From contig JBMHDV010000004.1 in the NCBI GenBank assembly GCA_049889215.1, forward strand, positions 37,343 to 101,342: a DNA stretch of 64,000 nt, in the 5' to 3' direction. This DNA is from UBA817 sp049889215 (GTDB lineage: Bacteria > Margulisbacteria > Marinamargulisbacteria > UBA817). Of this stretch, positions 26,157 through 34,961 are shown piece after piece; within the stretch, counting starts at the first letter, position 1, and every line of letters starts with the position of its first letter. Both the position numbers and the translations under genes were made by a program. The notes under the pieces are model-generated. The model was given only the letters and a program-made list of their open reading frames with translations, ran no database searches and was not told the origin of the DNA.

Positions 26157-28103
26157 TTATTTCTTGTCGTTAACTTCCTCATATTCTGCATCAACAACAT
26201 TGTCGTCTTTTTTTGCTTCTTCAGCTGCAGGCTCTTCAGACGCTTGCCCAGCATCTGCACCAGCTTGCTGAGCGGCTTCTTGAGCTGCCTCAGGGTTGGC
26301 TTGATACAATTCTTGCGAAAATTCATGCAACTTGGCTTGCAAGGCATCTGACTTTTCTTTAATTGCATCCGCATCTTCTTTTGCTAACGCTTCTTTTAAC
26401 TCAGCAATCGCCGCTTCCAATGCTGTTTTTGTTTCATCTTTTAATTTATCTTTTGAATCTGTCATTAACTTTTCAGTTTGATAAATCATGTTATCGGCAT
26501 TGTTTTTAGCTTCAATTGCCTCACGCTTCTTCTTATCTTCCTCAGCAGATGCTTCCGCTTCTTTTTTCATGCGTTCGATATCATCATCGGATAATTCAGA
26601 ACTAGCTGTAATGGTAATCTTTTGTTCTTTACCTGTGCCTTTATCTTTGGCTTTTACATTTAAAATACCATTCGCATCAATATCAAACGATACTTCAACT
26701 TGAGGAATACCACGTGGTGCAGGTGCAATACCTTCTAAAATAAAGCGACCCAAGGTTCGGTTATCATTGGCCATTTCACGTTCACCCTGTAAGACATGAA
26801 TTTCGACGCTGGTTTGATTATCAGCCGCAGTTGAGAATACTTGGCTTTTGGTGGATGGAATCGTTGTATTTCGTTCAATCAGCTTGGTGCAAACGCCACC
26901 CAATGTTTCGATACCCAAAGATAATGGGGTCACGTCAAGTAAAACAACATCTTGAACATCACCAGCCAAAACACCACCTTGAATAGCAGCACCCAACGCA
27001 ACCACCTCATCTGGGTTCACACCCTTGCTTGGCTCTTTGCCAAAGAATGATTTAACTGCATCTTGAATGGCTGGAACACGTGTGGTTCCACCAACTAAAA
27101 TAACTTCGTCAATTTCGTTTGCCGATAACCCAGCATCGGATAATGCCTTTTTACAAGGTTCAATCGAACGCTTAACGAAATCTTCAATCATTTGCTCAAA
27201 CTTTGAGCGAGTTAAATTCACATTCAAGTGTTTTGGGCCAGAGTTATCTGCTGTAATAAATGGCAGGTTAATGTCCGTTGCCTGAGTCGAAGACAACTCA
27301 ATTTTTGCTTTTTCTGCAGCTTCTTTTAAACGCTGACCAGCCATTTGATCTTGACTCAAATCAACACCCTGTTCTTTTTTGAATTCAGCGACCAACCAGT
27401 CAATAATAACTTGATCCAAGTCGTCACCACCCAAATGAGTGTCACCATTTGTAGCTAAAACTTCAAATACACCATCACCAATTTCTAATACTGATACATC
27501 AAACGTACCACCACCAAAATCATAAACGGCGATTTTTTGGTCGTTCTTTTTATCCAAGCCATAGGCCAATGCCGCAGCAGTTGGCTCGTTAATAATACGC
27601 AAAACTTCGAGACCAGCAACTTCACCTGCATCTTTGGTTGCTTTACGCTGAGAATCATTAAAGTAAGCTGGCACAGTAATGACTGCTTTGGTTACTGTTT
27701 CACCCAAATAGGCTTCTGCATCTGCTTTGATTTTTTGCAAAACACGTGCTGAGATTTCTGGTGGCGCATAGTTTTTATCTTTAACTTTAAATTCAATACC
27801 ACCATCTTTACGTTCAACAACGTCGTATGGCATGTTGGTTTCTTCTTTAGATAATTCACTAAACTTACGACCAATAAATCGCTTTGCTGAGTAAACAGTA
27901 CCGGCAGGATTGGTAACAGCTTGCCGTTTGGCCACTTGGCCAACCAAGGTATCAGAATCAGTAAATGCAACGACTGAAGGGGTTGTACGTGCACCTTCTG
28001 CATTTGCGATAACATTCGCGTCCTTGCCTTCCATAACCGCAAAACATGAATTTGTGGTTCCTAAATCAATACCGATAATTTTTGATGATTCTTTTTGACT
28101 CAT
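26157..28103 (-). CDS. dnaK: Chaperone protein DnaK (Hsp70)
   Basis: 648 residues, full length. ATPase domain motifs IGIDLGTTNSCFAVMEG, VITVPAYFNDSQRKAT, NEPTAAALAYG and VYDFGGGTFDVSVLEIG; substrate domain with LLDVTPLSLGIETLGG and the conserved helical lid; acidic C-terminal tail ending VVDAEYEEVNDKK, close to the EEVD-like ends of bacterial DnaK. It works with GrpE and DnaJ encoded on either side. AAAGGAG precedes the ATG by the usual distance. Expression is expected to follow the HrcA/CIRCE control at the head of the operon. Confidence 0.99.
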   Translation of the reverse strand: MSQKESSKIIGIDLGTTNSCFAVMEGKDANVIANAEGARTTPSVVAFTDSDTLVGQVAKRQAVTNPAGTVYSAKRFIGRKFSELSKEETNMPYDVVERKDGGIEFKVKDKNYAPPEISARVLQKIKADAEAYLGETVTKAVITVPAYFNDSQRKATKDAGEVAGLEVLRIINEPTAAALAYGLDKKNDQKIAVYDFGGGTFDVSVLEIGDGVFEVLATNGDTHLGGDDLDQVIIDWLVAEFKKEQGVDLSQDQMAGQRLKEAAEKAKIELSSTQATDINLPFITADNSGPKHLNVNLTRSKFEQMIEDFVKRSIEPCKKALSDAGLSANEIDEVILVGGTTRVPAIQDAVKSFFGKEPSKGVNPDEVVALGAAIQGGVLAGDVQDVVLLDVTPLSLGIETLGGVCTKLIERNTTIPSTKSQVFSTAADNQTSVEIHVLQGEREMANDNRTLGRFILEGIAPAPRGIPQVEVSFDIDANGILNVKAKDKGTGKEQKITITASSELSDDDIERMKKEAEASAEEDKKKREAIEAKNNADNMIYQTEKLMTDSKDKLKDETKTALEAAIAELKEALAKEDADAIKEKSDALQAKLHEFSQELYQANPEAAQEAAQQAGADAGQASEEPAAEEAKKDDNVVDAEYEEVNDKK

Positions 28104-28117
28104 AATTTACTCCTTTT

Positions 28118-28726
28118 TTATTTTGTTGATACAACCACCATCGCTGGTCGTATCACTCGATCGTTTAGTTTGTAGCCCGGCTGCATTTCTTTAACAACCG
28201 TATTTTCGTCTTTATCTGGATGAGACTCTTGCGAAATCCCTTGATGTAGATTTGGATCAAATGGCTGATCCAATGATTCAATCTTTTCGACCCCAATTTT
28301 TTCTAAAAACTGAGAGATTTGTTTTTGAATCATTTCAAACCCTGTGATGACTGCCTTCACTTCCTCAGATTCAGATACTGCCGATTGGCCCATCGCCAAA
28401 TCAAACGCATCTAAAATAGGTAACAAATCATTAATTAAGCGTTCGTTTCCAAACTTAATTGCATCAACTTTTTCTTGTTCTTTACGTCGCTTTACATTTT
28501 CAAGCTCAGCAAGCGAACGTAACGATTGATCTTTTGCATCAGCTGCATCTTTTTCAAGCTGATCTTTTTCTTTGGTTAAACTCAATACCTGGTCTTGCAA
28601 TTCATTAATTTGATCATTTAATGCATCAACATCAACCGATTCAACCGACGCATCAGCCGCGGCCTTTGCTGCGTCTGCTTTGGTTTTTTTTGTTGTCTTT
28701 TTACTTGTTGTTGTTTTTTTAGCCAT
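28118..28726 (-). CDS. grpE: Nucleotide exchange factor GrpE
   Basis: 202 residues. A Lys/Thr/Ala-rich N-terminal tail (1-30), a long coiled coil (about 35-95, NDQINELQDQVLSLTKEKDQLEKD and onward), and the C-terminal beta wing with GVEKIESLDQPFDPNLHQGI and the terminal VIRPAMVVVSTK typical of GrpE. It releases ADP from DnaK. Preceded by AAAGGAG; 14 bases separate it from dnaK and 17 from hrcA, so one transcript is likely. Confidence 0.97.
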   Translation of the reverse strand: MAKKTTTSKKTTKKTKADAAKAAADASVESVDVDALNDQINELQDQVLSLTKEKDQLEKDAADAKDQSLRSLAELENVKRRKEQEKVDAIKFGNERLINDLLPILDAFDLAMGQSAVSESEEVKAVITGFEMIQKQISQFLEKIGVEKIESLDQPFDPNLHQGISQESHPDKDENTVVKEMQPGYKLNDRVIRPAMVVVSTK

Positions 28727-28743
28727 AAATCTCCTTTACTTTA

Positions 28744-29730
28744 TCAAAATTGAATGAGCTCGGCTAGGGTTTGATTTGAACTTAAAAAGCCCATCATTCC
28801 TGCATAATCCATTCGCTTTGGCCCCATGATTCCTAGGGTTGCTACTTTAACACCATCCAAAATGATTGGAACCCCAATCAAACTCGTTCCATTTAATCGA
28901 TCATCATTGAGTTCATGCCCAATCGATACCGACACCGTGCCACGAGCAACCACGGTATCCAATAAATCACCCAACTGTTGCGGCCGATCAATAATATCCA
29001 GCAAACACTCAAGTTCAGCCTTCGAGTGATAATCGGGCAAAGCCAAACATTGGCGCGTGTTTCTAATTAATACCGATTGCTGGTCCTCAGCAATCGGTGC
29101 ATTCATTACAGTGGTGTACAAGTGTCGAATAAAATCGGCCCCTTCTTTATTAAATGCGCCTTGAAGCTTGTCATCATCCAAACCTGTTGCGCAATGATTT
29201 TGTACCCATGCAACCAGTTCATCATGATCAAGACCTGCAACATCATTGGGAAATCGAACTGTGACCTTACTAACAATACCGACTCGGTGAAACAATACCA
29301 CTAGACCTGTATACGAATTCAGCGGAACATACTGAATCATGGCAATATCATTTAATGCCTGGGCATGCAGTTTTAACAACACAATGTATGGGGTTCGTTT
29401 GGCCAACCGGTCCATGAACTGATCAAATAAAAAACGAAACTTTTGTTGATATGTTTGATGATCCACATGCTGGTCAAGTGAAATAGAAGTTGGGGCATCC
29501 AATCGATCAACATACGCCCGATACCCTTTATCGGTTGGCACCCGCCCGGATGACGTGTGCAGCTTTTCTAAATAGCCTTGTTGATCCAGTACTGAAAAAA
29601 CCTGACGTACTGACGCCGGGGACAACTGAATATGCAACTGATCCTTTACCATTGCCGAAGAAATGGGCTGACAGGAATCAATAAAATGGTCAACAACACA
29701 TGTCAGTATTGCTTCTTGACGATCATTCAT
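28744..29730 (-). CDS. hrcA: Heat-inducible transcription repressor HrcA
   Basis: 328 residues from the ATG at 29730 (MNDRQEAILTCVVDHF). A longer frame from 29754 would begin inside the CIRCE element and is rejected. The N-terminal winged helix includes LSPASVRQVFSVLDQQGYLEKLHTSSGRVPTDKGYR, diagnostic of HrcA, and the C-terminal GAF-like half ends LGIMGPKRMDYAGMMGFL. HrcA represses chaperone genes by binding CIRCE and is kept folded by GroEL. There is no ribosome binding site: TATAAT sits six bases before the ATG and overlaps CIRCE, so repressor binding would cover the promoter of this operon. Confidence 0.97.
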   Translation of the reverse strand: MNDRQEAILTCVVDHFIDSCQPISSAMVKDQLHIQLSPASVRQVFSVLDQQGYLEKLHTSSGRVPTDKGYRAYVDRLDAPTSISLDQHVDHQTYQQKFRFLFDQFMDRLAKRTPYIVLLKLHAQALNDIAMIQYVPLNSYTGLVVLFHRVGIVSKVTVRFPNDVAGLDHDELVAWVQNHCATGLDDDKLQGAFNKEGADFIRHLYTTVMNAPIAEDQQSVLIRNTRQCLALPDYHSKAELECLLDIIDRPQQLGDLLDTVVARGTVSVSIGHELNDDRLNGTSLIGVPIILDGVKVATLGIMGPKRMDYAGMMGFLSSNQTLAELIQF

Positions 29731-29736
29731 AGGCTC

Positions 29737-29742
29737 ATTATA
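29737..29742 (-). promoter_or_regulatory. -10 box TATAAT, six bases before the hrcA ATG (leaderless)
   Basis: Minus strand TATAAT, GAGCCT, ATG. The box overlaps the left end of the CIRCE operator by two bases. No clear -35 hexamer lies at 16-18 bases; CIRCE occupies that space. Confidence 0.6.
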
Positions 29743-29765
29743 GCACTCGACCACCGAGAGTGCTA
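29741..29765. promoter_or_regulatory. CIRCE operator (HrcA binding site)
   Basis: TAGCACTC (29741-29748), nine-base spacer, GAGTGCTA (29758-29765): a perfect 8-base inverted repeat matching the inner part of the CIRCE consensus with the canonical nine-base spacing. It lies in the 43-base gap between tsaB and hrcA. Confidence 0.95.
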
Positions 29766-29772
29766 GTAGTTC

Positions 29773-30375
29773 CTAAACCGCAGGAAATGAATACACAGGA
29801 GCAACCGCTGGATGAACGGCTTTATCATCAAAATCAAGCACCATCGCAACATCCATTAAGTTTAATGATACGGAGGTCACATCATAATTAGTTGTGGGTA
29901 AACCTGACCCAAAATGAGCACAAAATAATGGACTTTCAAATTTATTTAACCAAGCATCATACGCATCTACAGCCACTTGTTGAATGCTTGAAATGGCATC
30001 ATGCCCATCTTGATTAGACTGAAATAATTGAACATTTAACCACCCTTTACGAGATGGACTTGATAGCAATGTGAGTTGTCTTATGGGCTGAATCATCATA
30101 TAGGCTTCAAATAGTGTCAGGCCTTTACATGGAATATCATGAACCTTAGCCATCATCTTGGCGGTTGTTAAGGCCAACCGAATCCCAGTATAATTACCAG
30201 GACCTAAAATAGTAAAAATCCCTGTGATTGAATCAACCGAAGCTATGATGTCGGCCAACTTCTGAGGAAGCATTTCAATATGACCTAAGCCATCCCATCG
30301 CTCATATTGAGCGTTAGATTTAGAAAAGACCCCATATTCAATTGGGTTAGCAACTGCATTAAGCCCGAGAATCAT
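29773..30375 (-). CDS. tsaB: tRNA threonylcarbamoyladenosine biosynthesis protein TsaB
   Basis: 200 residues. The actin-like ASKHA fold is recognisable from the start (MILGLNAVANPIEYGVF) and from LGPGNYTGIRLALTTAKMMA, the counterpart of the GPGSFTGLR signature of TsaB. Further on is KGLTLFEAYMMI. TsaB is the non-catalytic partner of TsaD/TsaE in making t6A37 of ANN-decoding tRNAs. It overlaps the end of the FGGY gene by 17 bases and precedes CIRCE and hrcA. No tsaD is in the window. The C-terminal half is less conserved, as is usual. Confidence 0.85.
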   Translation of the reverse strand: MILGLNAVANPIEYGVFSKSNAQYERWDGLGHIEMLPQKLADIIASVDSITGIFTILGPGNYTGIRLALTTAKMMAKVHDIPCKGLTLFEAYMMIQPIRQLTLLSSPSRKGWLNVQLFQSNQDGHDAISSIQQVAVDAYDAWLNKFESPLFCAHFGSGLPTTNYDVTSVSLNLMDVAMVLDFDDKAVHPAVAPVYSFPAV

Positions 30376-31744
30376 ATAATTTATTAAACCAATCTTCCCA
30401 TGGCTGGTAAAGAGAATAGCAGCTGAGCGGATCCAGAGACGGAATCAACCGTTGTTGAACTTTAAATAATTTCTGTTGCTCTGAGAGTGAAAAAAATTCA
30501 CCCAAATGAGATAAAGCATGAATATGAACCATGTCCAACCAATGGGGAATTTTAAACTCAACACCGTTTAATTGACACAAATCAATGCACGTTTGCAATG
30601 TATTGGACTCCCATTCACTACTAGAAAATATCAAGGTTTTAATGTGGCCATTGGCCGTCAACGGCTCATATTTTGCAATAACATATTTTATTAAAAATAA
30701 GTGCAGAATCACACCCAACTTAAGAATCGATTCTGTTGAGAATGTATTCATATTCATTAAATGATAGGTTTGAGAATAAAATGATCGAAATGGGTCAATC
30801 GGAATGAGTTGCTCTTTTTGCACGTCACTTATATGGATTGGTGGTGGTTGATGTTGATCAGAAAAGCAAAAGGCTTTCTGCAAAGACTGCAATCCTGCAA
30901 ATCGAATCCACACATCAGACGCATCACCCAATCGAATTAAGCGATTTAAATACAAGTGATTAATCCCAGATAAATGAACACAAGCCATAGGGTCTGTGCC
31001 AAACGCATCCATCATTCCAAACAATAAATCGTTGGTTGATGTCGAGTAATTAATGGGAATGTCATCTGGCAATGGGGAAAATCGTAACGATTTGGCATCG
31101 GACAATGGGGCTAAGGATGGCAAAAAATCAGGTAAGATACCAATGCATTTAAGCAATGCTGCATCCCAATCGCCACCAGGGCCAATTAATTCACCCATCA
31201 TACCAGCATTTGTGACCAATGCCTGATCATTGTAGCCAGATAAAATGAAGCTTACCCAAGTATCCACTGAAGATAAAATTCGGCCCTCTGAAAATGCGCC
31301 ACCCCCTTGCTTGCAAATGGCCCAAATATTTAGTGCGAGATTTGGGGAAAATAATGACGTGTTTGATTGCCCACCCAACAACATCTGATAAAACTCAGAA
31401 AACTTAAATTCTTGATAGGTTAAGTCCTTTAGATCATTATTTGGTAGATACAAACGGGTCACTGGTTTGCAGCGTCGAATATCCCAAACCATGGCATAGC
31501 CTGGCATCGCAGAAACACCGATGTTTGTAATCGTTACATCTACAACTGTAAGGCACTGTTGAATACCTGTACGAATAAAATAAATCAATTCAAAAGGATC
31601 CACATGCCGCAATCCCAATTCATCTGATTCAACCGCCAATTCAAACGACTGTGTGGACAAGGTCGTCATGGATTTAGAAATAAGGGATAACCGAACATGA
31701 TTATCCCAAATTGAAATGGTTAGTACAGCTGATTTTTTAGCCAT
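30359..31744 (-). CDS. Degenerate FGGY-family (glycerol kinase-like) protein
   Basis: 461 residues with the order of segments of FGGY sugar kinases: an N-terminal strand pair (LTISIWDNHVRLSLI), ITNIGVSAMPGYAMVWD (like GITNQRETTVVWD), SSVDTWVSFILSGYNDQALVTNAG, and DAALLKCIGILPDFLP. The G-D-Q-Q segment that carries the catalytic aspartate in glycerol kinase corresponds to FGMMDAFGTD, with no Asp in the usual place, and the C-terminal glycine-rich motif is hard to find. It may be a non-catalytic or altered-substrate paralogue. Its start overlaps the end of pepF by eight bases and its end overlaps tsaB, so it is expressed with housekeeping genes. Confidence 0.6.
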   Translation of the reverse strand: MAKKSAVLTISIWDNHVRLSLISKSMTTLSTQSFELAVESDELGLRHVDPFELIYFIRTGIQQCLTVVDVTITNIGVSAMPGYAMVWDIRRCKPVTRLYLPNNDLKDLTYQEFKFSEFYQMLLGGQSNTSLFSPNLALNIWAICKQGGGAFSEGRILSSVDTWVSFILSGYNDQALVTNAGMMGELIGPGGDWDAALLKCIGILPDFLPSLAPLSDAKSLRFSPLPDDIPINYSTSTNDLLFGMMDAFGTDPMACVHLSGINHLYLNRLIRLGDASDVWIRFAGLQSLQKAFCFSDQHQPPPIHISDVQKEQLIPIDPFRSFYSQTYHLMNMNTFSTESILKLGVILHLFLIKYVIAKYEPLTANGHIKTLIFSSSEWESNTLQTCIDLCQLNGVEFKIPHWLDMVHIHALSHLGEFFSLSEQQKLFKVQQRLIPSLDPLSCYSLYQPWEDWFNKLYDSRA

Positions 31745-33524
31745 TGGGCTGATGAATCAGTGCTTTTAACTCATCACACACTGATTGAATAAGAGCAATA
31801 CTTCGTTGCCAAAACTCAGGGGCTAAAATATCAATACCTTCGGCCGCTAATATATCCACCGGAGACTGCGAAGAGCCCTTGGATAAAATTCGCTTTAGCT
31901 TTGGAATCATGGCTTGACCTTCATCCAAATACAACTGATACAACCCAAATACCAATAAGTTACCAAAATTATACGAATACACATAAAAAGGAACATCCAA
32001 CATATGTGGAATCGTCGACCATTCCCAATGGTACTCCTCGGGTATTTTGACTGAGTCACCAAACATCAGGTTTAATTCTTTGGCATAAATATCCGATAAT
32101 TCATTGCCAGACAACCGGCCCGCTGTGATTTTTTCATGCACCTGTTGCTCAAATCGAGAAAACATATTCTGGCGATGTGATGTTGCAAAAATATCTTCCA
32201 ACTGATTGGTCAATAAGCTGATTTTTTGCTCTCTTGTTGTCGCCTTTTTCTTTAATGCATCGATGACCAACATTTCACAAAACACAGATGCTGTTTCACA
32301 CACGGGTAAAATGGCATGATAATTAATTAATGGCTGACCAGCCGAATAGTACGCATGAATAGCATGCCCAAGCTCATGCGCTAAGGTGGACACATCACGC
32401 TGCTTACCTAAATAGTTCAACATGACATATGGTCGAACATCTGGACTGGAACTGGAACAAAATGCGCCACCTCGTTTAACTTTGGATGGAAACACATCCA
32501 AACGATTTGAATCAAACATATCCTTTGCAAACTCATAAAATTCAGAATCAAATTGCTGAAAGCTGTCCAACACCAATGCTTTCGCATCTGCCCACTCTAC
32601 TTTGGTTTGATCTGTTGCTACTGGGGCATAGATATCAGCCAATGTAATCTCATCCAAACCAAGCAGCGACTTCTTTAATTGGTAGTACTCCTGAACAATG
32701 GTATTGGAATCTGTCGTTACATCATGAAGCAACTGAACCAAATCATTGGGTAGATCATTGTGGGTGTTCATTATATCCATCGGACGTTCATAACCACGCT
32801 GTTGGCGCTCCATGTTATAGTCTTTAATAATTGCGTTAAACAACTGAACCATAATGTGTTGATCACCCGAATACGTTGTAAAAAACAATGCCATTGCCTT
32901 ACGACGGACCTCTGGATCTGAATGATACCGAAGGGCGCGACATTCCGACCCATTCATTACCTTTTCTTCACCATCAACCATCATTTTAAACTCATATTGA
33001 GCCGTATGCTCGGCATACAATTTTCGTAAAGCATCACAGCCATTTAAATCCTTAATGTTAATCAGCTGTTCCTCAGTTTCAGTTAACCGAAACTTATTCT
33101 TCTTTACCGCTTGCGTTAATGTATAAGCATATGGCGTATTTTTTTCATCAGCCAACCACTCATCCAATTTGGGTTGATTCACCTGCCCAATTTCTAAAAA
33201 GAAAAATAGCAACTCATTTCCCATGAGCGATATAAATTCATCCAACTTAGCAACAAACCCTAAAATTTGATCATCTTTTAAATCAACGGCATAATTTAAA
33301 TGCGCAAACTGGCTCAATTTATACATGCGAGCCCGAAGGTCATCATAGGCCACAAGAGCATCAAAAACACCCGATGAATCCAACGTAGCAATGGTTCCTT
33401 TATAGGTTGCAGAAAATGCCATCACATCCTGCTTAATTTGATCCAAAATCGGTTGAGTTTCATCAATCGAAAGGGTTGAATGCAACTCCGTTAAATCCCA
33501 ATTAATTTCAGCTGTTTTTTGCAT
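31737..33524 (-). CDS. pepF: Oligoendopeptidase F-type M3 metallopeptidase
   Basis: 595 residues, normal for the PepF branch of family M3. The zinc motif HELGH has ligands H383 and H387 with catalytic E384, and the third ligand is probably E410 in VCETASVF. The flanking DVSTLAHELGHAIHAYYS and the late WSTIPHMLDVPFYVYSYNFGNL are typical. It cleaves short peptides in the cytoplasm; there is no signal peptide. AAGGAGG lies nine bases before the ATG, and nine bases separate it from the end of pfp. The order pfp-pepF with pepA upstream suggests a peptide-degradation and central-metabolism operon. Confidence 0.92.
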   Translation of the reverse strand: MQKTAEINWDLTELHSTLSIDETQPILDQIKQDVMAFSATYKGTIATLDSSGVFDALVAYDDLRARMYKLSQFAHLNYAVDLKDDQILGFVAKLDEFISLMGNELLFFFLEIGQVNQPKLDEWLADEKNTPYAYTLTQAVKKNKFRLTETEEQLINIKDLNGCDALRKLYAEHTAQYEFKMMVDGEEKVMNGSECRALRYHSDPEVRRKAMALFFTTYSGDQHIMVQLFNAIIKDYNMERQQRGYERPMDIMNTHNDLPNDLVQLLHDVTTDSNTIVQEYYQLKKSLLGLDEITLADIYAPVATDQTKVEWADAKALVLDSFQQFDSEFYEFAKDMFDSNRLDVFPSKVKRGGAFCSSSSPDVRPYVMLNYLGKQRDVSTLAHELGHAIHAYYSAGQPLINYHAILPVCETASVFCEMLVIDALKKKATTREQKISLLTNQLEDIFATSHRQNMFSRFEQQVHEKITAGRLSGNELSDIYAKELNLMFGDSVKIPEEYHWEWSTIPHMLDVPFYVYSYNFGNLLVFGLYQLYLDEGQAMIPKLKRILSKGSSQSPVDILAAEGIDILAPEFWQRSIALIQSVCDELKALIHQPNG

Positions 33525-33533
33525 ACATCCTCC

Positions 33534-34961
33534 TTAAATTACAAATCGACGTGGGGTTTCAAGTCGTGGCTTCCGAGGAAACCCAGGGTCTTGCATTACC
33601 CATTGATCCTTATGTTCAGTATAATCATGAAAATCACGACTTTCCAAATCCACCATTGTTTTTTTAATCACCCAACGACCTTTGGCCTCATCAAATGTTA
33701 ACAATGCCCCCAAAGGCAACCCACACGGTTGCACAGAATCATCCTGAAAAAAACACGTTGCCATGACACCAGTGGTGCCCGCAAGAACCAGCTCATACGC
33801 CGTCTTCCCTAATAATCGAGAATACGCCGAATCAAATTCAGTTGGCGCATTCGAGCGACCTTCGTACCCAAAAAAGTGAGATAAAATTGGAATGGTTATC
33901 CCCTCGTCTTGTAAACGTGCAGACAAACATTGCTTTAAAATTACCTCGAAAGGCATCAGCGACAAATTTTTATTCCCATGGGCATCCTCAGCAACGGCCT
34001 CTTGAAACCCAACATCACAATGCAGTGATTTCAAATAATCCGATAAGGGTCCCAAATCGCCATTTAAAAAGGCCTTCATTTCTGGAATCACTTCAGCCAA
34101 TCCTTCAGGAAACACCAACACACCATACGATTTTTTGGCTGCGACACGTACCTTCATCACAGATACAAAATAATCAATAACGTCGGCAAGCCCCCAGCCC
34201 TGACTAACCACTTCTTCTGCCAACAAACAACCGTGCGGCTCAACCTGATGGGCCACTTCCAAGGCCACATGAGAGGCACTTCGGCCCATTAACTTCACCA
34301 AGTGAATGTATTTTTTTGTTGCACACGCATCAACTTGAAGCGCATTGACTAAAGATGCGTAGTGCTGCGACGCAGAATGAAACCCAAACGTAACGGCCAA
34401 GAATGGGTACCACTGCAAATCGCCATCAATGGTTTTGGGCACACCGATGATTTGGCATTTATCCTTAATTGCCCGGGCTAAATAAGCAGCATTGGTATTC
34501 GAATCATCCCCGCCCACCACAATCAAGGCATCCAAATCCACGTCGCGAAGCACCGCAGCCACTTGATCGAGTTGGTCTTCCGTTGTTATTTTCGTCCGAT
34601 CAGTCCCCAAATAATCAAACCCAGCACTTCCACGAAGAAACTCTTTATCCTGTCGATCAACCAAAAAATGCTGACCGTTTAATAAACCACCAAAACCACC
34701 AATAAACCCCACCAACTGGTCGTTTGGCCGTAACCATTCTAAAATACCAGTTAATACATCGTGCCCACCTGGCGCTGGACCACCTGAAAATACAATCCCT
34801 ACTCTTCGTGACTGAACCTCACCTTCAGCGATATTGGGTTGCCACAATTGAGCTGACAAAGCAGCAAATTCATCTGGAACTGATAGCCCCTCATAGTCAA
34901 TGCCACGATACCCCACCAGTGGTAAAATAAATTGCTGGTCCAGCTGAGTTATTAAGTTCAT
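33534..34961 (-). CDS. pfp: PPi-dependent 6-phosphofructokinase (PFP)
   Basis: 475 residues, a long-form phosphofructokinase. GIVFSGGPAPGGHDVL (about 54-69) binds the phosphoryl donor. GGDDSNTNA (150-158) has Asp in the position that distinguishes PPi-dependent from ATP-dependent enzymes, and GVPKTIDGDL (173-182) has the Lys typical of PPi use. MGRSASHVALEVA follows. The enzyme phosphorylates fructose 6-phosphate reversibly with pyrophosphate. Its ATG overlaps the stop of pepA (ATGA). Donor specificity is inferred from the two motifs. Confidence 0.9.
   Translation of the reverse strand: MNLITQLDQQFILPLVGYRGIDYEGLSVPDEFAALSAQLWQPNIAEGEVQSRRVGIVFSGGPAPGGHDVLTGILEWLRPNDQLVGFIGGFGGLLNGQHFLVDRQDKEFLRGSAGFDYLGTDRTKITTEDQLDQVAAVLRDVDLDALIVVGGDDSNTNAAYLARAIKDKCQIIGVPKTIDGDLQWYPFLAVTFGFHSASQHYASLVNALQVDACATKKYIHLVKLMGRSASHVALEVAHQVEPHGCLLAEEVVSQGWGLADVIDYFVSVMKVRVAAKKSYGVLVFPEGLAEVIPEMKAFLNGDLGPLSDYLKSLHCDVGFQEAVAEDAHGNKNLSLMPFEVILKQCLSARLQDEGITIPILSHFFGYEGRSNAPTEFDSAYSRLLGKTAYELVLAGTTGVMATCFFQDDSVQPCGLPLGALLTFDEAKGRWVIKKTMVDLESRDFHDYTEHKDQWVMQDPGFPRKPRLETPRRFVI

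Noticed and set aside
33842..34180. 112-codon plus-strand frame opposite pfp
   Set aside because: Antisense to a well-conserved phosphofructokinase and low in any recognisable motif.
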